A stretch of 25,474 bases of DNA from Bacillota bacterium (lineage in GTDB: Bacteria > Bacillota > Clostridia > Oscillospirales > Ruminococcaceae), in contig JAEWXO010000081.1 in assembly GCA_023458875.1 (NCBI GenBank), positions 1 through 25,474 on the forward strand, in the 5' to 3' direction. Under the pieces are notes generated by a model. That model had not been told where the DNA came from. It did not search any database and saw nothing but the letters and a program-made list of their open reading frames with translations. Shown piece after piece: positions 23,118 through 25,474 of the stretch. The position numbers and the translations under genes were made by a program. Positions within the stretch are counted from its first letter, which is position 1. Each line of letters starts with the position of its first letter.

Positions 23118-23165
23118 AACAAAGACATCCTGTGTAGCATAATAGCTATCAGGGTGTTTTGTTTA
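23118..23165 (+). terminator. Terminator of the long ruvC-clpE series
   Basis: ACATCCTG (23125-23132) pairs with CAGGGTGT (23150-23157), with TAGC/GCTA inside and AAAC/GTTT outside, followed by TTTGTTTATTG. It begins 3 bases after the clpE stop codon. Confidence 0.8.
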
Positions 23166-23181
23166 TTGTTAATAAAAACGG

Positions 23182-23211
23182 TAGACATTTATAGTATTAA
23201 TGTGATATAAT
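23182..23211 (+). promoter_or_regulatory. Promoter for the gene at 23285
   Basis: TAGACA (23182-23187), an 18-base spacer and TATAAT (23206-23211) with TGA just upstream (extended -10). It gives a leader of about 65 bases before the ATG. Confidence 0.6.
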
Positions 23212-23284
23212 GTAGAAAAGAGGAGGCTGTATAAATCTGTGATTTATCATTATCGTTTAATGCTAATACGAAGGGGGGTCAGAA

Positions 23285-23683
23285 ATGAACATTTCAAAAG
23301 TAAAATATTTAAATGCATGTCGTAAAGATATAAATTCTAACACAGAAATTCGGGAGCTTATAATAAAAGCGCTTGATAAACTTAAAAGCAAAATTCTGCA
23401 ATATGACAGTCAGGGAATTACTTTTGACAAAATATTAAACGATGAATCAGTAAAATATGATAAACACGGGGATGCATATACATTTAAGTTTCATGGACGG
23501 AATAATGCGCAGCTAAGACTTTTGTACTCATGCGTAATCAAACACAGCACTTTATTTCTCATAGTAATTGACTATCATATTAAACGCAGAAACGAAAAAA
23601 AATCATACATAATTGATTTTGCATATGCAAAGGACATAAACGTTGAAGCTCTTGTTGACACTTCAGAAGAAATAACCGTCTGA
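23285..23683 (+). CDS. Small RelE/ParE-like protein, no partner seen
   Basis: A soluble protein of 132 residues with a very strong ribosome binding site (AAGGGGGGTC, 5 bases before ATG). The C-terminal half has the strand order of RelE/ParE-type proteins: DAYTFKFHG, NAQLRLLYSCV and TLFLIVIDYHIKRR, with the Arg in QLRLLYS and a basic KRRNEKK segment. The N-terminal half is helical (SNTEIRELIIKALDKLKSKI). No antitoxin-like gene flanks it: upstream is the clpE terminator, downstream a terminator hairpin and tRNAs. It could be a solitary host-inhibition factor, a domesticated toxin or an unrelated protein. The fold call is pattern-based and weak. Confidence 0.6.
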   Translation: MNISKVKYLNACRKDINSNTEIRELIIKALDKLKSKILQYDSQGITFDKILNDESVKYDKHGDAYTFKFHGRNNAQLRLLYSCVIKHSTLFLIVIDYHIKRRNEKKSYIIDFAYAKDINVEALVDTSEEITV

Positions 23684-23686
23684 ACA

Positions 23687-23725
23687 AAAGGCACCCTTAC
23701 TATTAAATATTGTAAGGGCGCCTTT
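23687..23725 (+). terminator. Hairpin terminator after the RelE-like gene
   Basis: AAAGGCACCCTTAC (23687-23700) pairs with GTAAGGGCGCCTTT (23712-23725), 13 of 14 pairs, with an 11-base AT loop. The T-rich tail is broken (CCGTTGCTTTTT). It starts 3 bases after the stop codon. Confidence 0.7.
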
Positions 23726-23745
23726 CCGTTGCTTTTTATCCATAC

Positions 23746-23823
23746 CATAAAGTGATGCAGATATATGACCGAAGGTCAGAGGTGCGACCGCAAAGCATGA
23801 TCGACTCATGCTGAGTCGAAATC
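23746..23823 (-). repeat. Dispersed structured repeat, copy 2
   Basis: On the minus strand it starts GATTTCGACTC, then hairpin CGACTC-AGCAT-GAGTCG, the conserved GCTTTGCGGTCGC, a hairpin TGACC-TTC-GGTCA, and TATATCTGCATCACTTTATG. It matches copy 1 at 10109-10182 end to end, with the stem of the first hairpin fully kept and its loop changed. The second hairpin of copy 1 is not kept here; a different stem follows instead. It lies in the gap between the RelE-like gene and the tRNA cluster. Confidence 0.8.
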
Positions 23824-23889
23824 TCTTGCTGAATATTAACCCTTTGAAAATAAAACAATAAAAAAATAAAAAAAAAATTAAAAAAGGGG

Positions 23890-23918
23890 TTGACATTTGT
23901 TTCGTTATATGATAAAAT
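23890..23918 (+). promoter_or_regulatory. Promoter of the tRNA-Gly/Arg/His cluster
   Basis: A perfect -35 TTGACA (23890-23895), a 17-base spacer and -10 TAAAAT (23913-23918), 36 bases before tRNA-Gly. A long A-rich tract (from about 23852) just upstream could act as an UP element. Confidence 0.85.
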
Positions 23919-23953
23919 AATAAAGCCGAAAGGGAACAGATACAAAACAATAT

Positions 23954-24024
23954 GCGGGTGTAGTTCAGTGGTAGAATTCCAGCCTTCCAAGCTGGTTATG
24001 TGGGTTCGATTCCCATCACCCGCT
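23954..24024 (+). tRNA. tRNA-Gly, anticodon TCC
   Basis: Acceptor GCGGGTG/CACCCGC, D arm with TTCAGTGGTAGAA, anticodon arm CCAGC-CTTCCAA-GCTGG with anticodon TCC, T arm TGGG-TTCGATT-CCCA and discriminator T. The CCA end is not encoded. It is 71 bases, normal for tRNA-Gly. Confidence 0.95.
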
Positions 24025-24086
24025 TCAACAAAAAAGTTGAACTTAACTCCTTTAAAAGGGAGCTAATTTTTTGTAGCTTCTTACTT

Positions 24087-24160
24087 GCATCTTTAACTCA
24101 GTTGGATAGAGTAACTGCCTTCTAAGCAGTAAGCCGCTGGTTCGAATCCAGCAAGATGCA
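24087..24160 (+). tRNA. tRNA-Arg, anticodon TCT
   Basis: Acceptor GCATCTT/AAGATGC, D arm CTCAGTTGGATAGAG, anticodon arm ACTGC-CTTCTAA-GCAGT with anticodon TCT (reads AGA), T arm GCTGG-TTCGAAT-CCAGC and discriminator A. CCA is not encoded. A 62-base spacer with small hairpins separates it from tRNA-Gly. Confidence 0.95.
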
Positions 24161-24166
24161 TTATAT

Positions 24167-24241
24167 GGTGGGTATAGCGTAGTTGGTTAACGCGTCAGTT
24201 TGTGGCACTGAAGACCATGGGTTCGAATCCCATTATCCACC
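24167..24241 (+). tRNA. tRNA-His, anticodon GTG
   Basis: Acceptor GTGGGTA/TATCCAC with the tRNA-His-specific extra G at position -1 (24167) opposite C73 (24241). The D arm contains GTAGTTGGTTAAC, the anticodon arm is TCAGT-TTGTGGC-ACTGA with anticodon GTG, and the T arm is CATGG-GTTCGAATC-CCAT. CCA is not encoded. Last tRNA of the cluster, 6 bases after tRNA-Arg. Confidence 0.95.
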
Positions 24242-24248
24242 TTCATCA

Positions 24249-24281
24249 GAATGCCTGTAAGTATATTACTTACAGGCATTC
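24249..24281 (+). terminator. Terminator of the tRNA cluster
   Basis: A perfect 14-bp inverted repeat: GAATGCCTGTAAGT (24249-24262) and ACTTACAGGCATTC (24268-24281) with a 5-base loop, followed by TTCGTTTATTT. It begins 7 bases after tRNA-His. Confidence 0.85.
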
Positions 24282-24358
24282 TTCGTTTATTTACGGTAAA
24301 AAAATTTATAAAGACGAAGATGATATGATCATTATGAATTACTTTCGTACTAAACGCA

Positions 24359-24381
24359 ATACTTCCCCCATGGGGAAGTAT
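24359..24381. repeat. Perfect 10-bp inverted repeat
   Basis: ATACTTCCCC (24359-24368), loop CAT, GGGGAAGTAT (24372-24381). There is no T-run on either side, so it is not an ordinary terminator. It might be a protein-binding palindrome or the end of an old element. Confidence 0.6.
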
Positions 24382-24456
24382 CTGTTGGATTAATTTATGC
24401 TCTGTTTACTTTGAAAACTCACTCCTTAGGTAAAAAATTAAACATCAATTAAAATA

Positions 24457-24485
24457 TCGTAATTTTAGGAATGAAATGATATAAT
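24457..24485 (+). promoter_or_regulatory. Possible promoter
   Basis: TCGTAA (24457-24462), a 17-base spacer and TATAAT (24480-24485) preceded by TGA. The -35 resembles the TTGTAA seen at 6371 and 8042. It would serve the small frame at 24513. Confidence 0.45.
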
Positions 24486-24512
24486 AATGGAAAATAATAT
24501 TTATAAGGAGAT

Positions 24513-24644
24513 GTGTTTACGAGTAAAATAAAAAATAATCATTTTCGGAAAATTACAAAGGGAAAAACACTTACAACAGATGCTGATGGAAACTACACTA
24601 CAGAAGAAGTGCTAGTCCTGAGTAAAATATCAATTAGGCAATAA
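24513..24644 (+). CDS. Doubtful 43-residue small protein or gene remnant
   Basis: A frame of 43 codons after a promoter-like site and AAGGAG (24505-24510). It would start at GTG 24513, only 2 bases from the Shine-Dalgarno, or at an ACG at 24519 placed where an ATG would fit best (MSKIKNNHF...), as if the start codon had mutated. The product has the segments FRKITKGKTLTTDADGNYTT and EEVLVLSKISIRQ and no recognisable family. It is either a remnant or a small protein. Confidence 0.3.
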   Translation: MFTSKIKNNHFRKITKGKTLTTDADGNYTTEEVLVLSKISIRQ

Positions 24645-24678
24645 CGTAAATAATGCAAATGAGTATATATCACAATAT

Positions 24679-24701
24679 TTAAAAAAAGAATCCTTTTTTA
24701 A
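24679..24701 (-). terminator. Weak A/T hairpin, possible tyrA terminator
   Basis: TTAAAAAAAG and CTTTTTTAA flank a 4-base loop (AATC), 12 bases beyond the tyrA stop on the minus strand. The only G-C pair is at the loop, so the structure is weak, but the minus-strand side gives a T-run. Confidence 0.35.
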
Positions 24702-24712
24702 CCTATAATGTT

Positions 24713-25474
24713 TTATTTACTCTTTGAGTATACTGAAAGATCATGCTCTTTTATTATACGTCCTTCTCTGAGCAGATCTGTCAGCTTAGGGGCATCTGAA
24801 TTAGCAATTGCTTCTCTGTATTTTGTAAGGTTACTGATAAGAGTGTCAAGCTCGTTAAGAAGTGGCTCTTGGTTCTGCATAAACAGATCACTCCACATGT
24901 TCTCGTTTACAGTAGCAATCCTTGTCATATCCTGAAAGCTACCGGCAGTAAAACCTGACTCGTTTTCTATTGACGGACTTTTTACATATGCACTTGAAAC
25001 GATATGAGCAAGCTGTGATGTGTATGCTATTGTCCTGTCGTGTTCCACAGGGGATGTTGTGATTATTTTTCCGAATCCGATTTCAAGTGCGATGCTTTTT
25101 ACCGTTTCAAGTGCTACGGTATCTGTGCTGTCTGTAGGGGTTACAATAAAGCTTGCATTATCAAAGAGATTTTCCAGGGAGTTATCATATCCGCCGAATT
25201 CACGTCCTGCCATAGGGTGTGTTCCGACATAGTTTATTTTATATGGTTTTGTTATTTCTGACATCTGTGCAGAAATATTTCCTTTGACACCGCATACGTC
25301 TGCAATAACTGAATTTTCTTTGAAGTGTGTTATGTTTTCTTTCAGAAAATTTACAGAAGCAGTAGGATGCAGACAAATAAATGTCAAATCAGCCCTGCTA
25401 AAGTTCTCAGGAGACAGTACGGAAATTATTGAACCGTCATTAAGGGCCTTTTTCGATACAGTATTGTCTTTATC
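24713..25474 (-). CDS. tyrA: Prephenate dehydrogenase, 3' part (5' end outside window)
   Basis: An open minus-strand frame of 253 codons runs off the right edge of the window. The N-terminal NAD-binding GxGxxG is therefore not seen; the visible part begins with KDNTVSKKALNDG and reaches ADLTFICLHPTA, ADVCGVKG, THPMAGREFGGYDNS (substrate-site His and the GRE/FGG motif), VEHDRTIAYTSQLAHIVSSA and AGSFQDMTRIA, all typical of TyrA. The enzyme oxidises and decarboxylates prephenate to 4-hydroxyphenylpyruvate for tyrosine. The visible part has no ACT domain; it ends after the dehydrogenase helical domain. A TTG at 25387 is internal, not a start. Upstream genes, perhaps other shikimate genes, are not visible. 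Confidence 0.93.
   Translation of the reverse strand, partial: DKDNTVSKKALNDGSIISVLSPENFSRADLTFICLHPTASVNFLKENITHFKENSVIADVCGVKGNISAQMSEITKPYKINYVGTHPMAGREFGGYDNSLENLFDNASFIVTPTDSTDTVALETVKSIALEIGFGKIITTSPVEHDRTIAYTSQLAHIVSSAYVKSPSIENESGFTAGSFQDMTRIATVNENMWSDLFMQNQEPLLNELDTLISNLTKYREAIANSDAPKLTDLLREGRIIKEHDLSVYSKSK

Larger units (their letters stand above)
24282..24712. other. Poorly coding stretch between tRNAs and tyrA
   Basis: No convincing full gene. A plus-strand frame that started inside tRNA-His runs on to KKIYKDEDDMIIMNYF...SPMGKYLLD and a stop at 24391-24393; it looks protein-like but has no start or ribosome binding site of its own, so it may be the tail of a lost gene. A perfect hairpin lies at 24359-24381 and a promoter plus 43-codon frame at 24457-24644. 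An A/T hairpin (24679-24701) could end tyrA transcription. Confidence 0.5.

Noticed and set aside
24202..24393. Complete 63-residue protein starting inside tRNA-His
   Set aside because: The start lies in the tRNA and the frame crosses its terminator; only the tail part looks protein-like.

Overview
The window looks like chromosomal DNA of a low-GC, Gram-positive anaerobe of the class Clostridia, most likely a Ruminococcus-like member of the Oscillospiraceae. This rests on AT-rich DNA, strong AGGAGG-type ribosome binding sites, many TTG starts, a complete energy-coupling factor (ECF) module, a ClpE-type ATPase with an N-terminal zinc finger, a DUF5711-like/CvpA-like gene pair, and an ICE-type integrase with an internal helix-turn-helix. 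The genus is inferred from protein character only; no search was run.

Left part (1-6300): a graveyard of mobile DNA around a folate gene set. After a small lipoprotein gene come two terminators, a ~100-bp scrap of an ICE-type SNF2-like helicase/methylase gene, and an internally deleted IS66-family element (881-1657, both inverted repeats still visible) sitting exactly at the broken edge of that scrap. Next is a pabA-pabB-pabC operon making p-aminobenzoate from chorismate, with its own promoter just beyond the IS end. It is followed directly by a tyrosine integrase pseudogene (5'-truncated, two single-base frameshifts, catalytic residues kept), TAAACGCCAA repeats that could be integrase arm sites, and tRNA-Thr(CGT), whose 3' end faces the integrase. 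A truncated second tRNA-Thr lies beside it. This is the layout of a decayed element integrated at a tRNA gene.

Middle part (6370-10260): a membrane protein with a signal-peptidase-like fold that appears to lack catalytic residues and carries an 18-residue repeat tail; pheA (chorismate mutase/prephenate dehydratase/ACT); and a PP2C-type phosphatase. A short structured repeat follows the phosphatase gene. A second copy lies 13.6 kb away on the other strand.

Right-middle part (10260-23165): one long, tightly packed gene series, probably one operon: ruvC-ruvA-ruvB, a divergent phosphohexomutase (GlmM-like, with altered active-site motifs), an rRNA-methyltransferase-like protein, ecfA1-ecfA2-ecfT, a small membrane-anchored acidic protein, truA, a DUF5711-like protein, a CvpA-like membrane protein and clpE. 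Gaps are from -16 to about 30 bp up to the last gene, and six genes use TTG starts.

Right end (23165-25474): a lone RelE-like small protein gene, the second repeat copy, a tRNA-Gly/Arg/His cluster with a near-consensus promoter, a poorly coding stretch, and the 3' part of a prephenate dehydrogenase gene (tyrA) on the minus strand. With pabABC and pheA, this makes three chorismate-branch functions in the window. No CRISPR array, rRNA or phage structural gene was seen.
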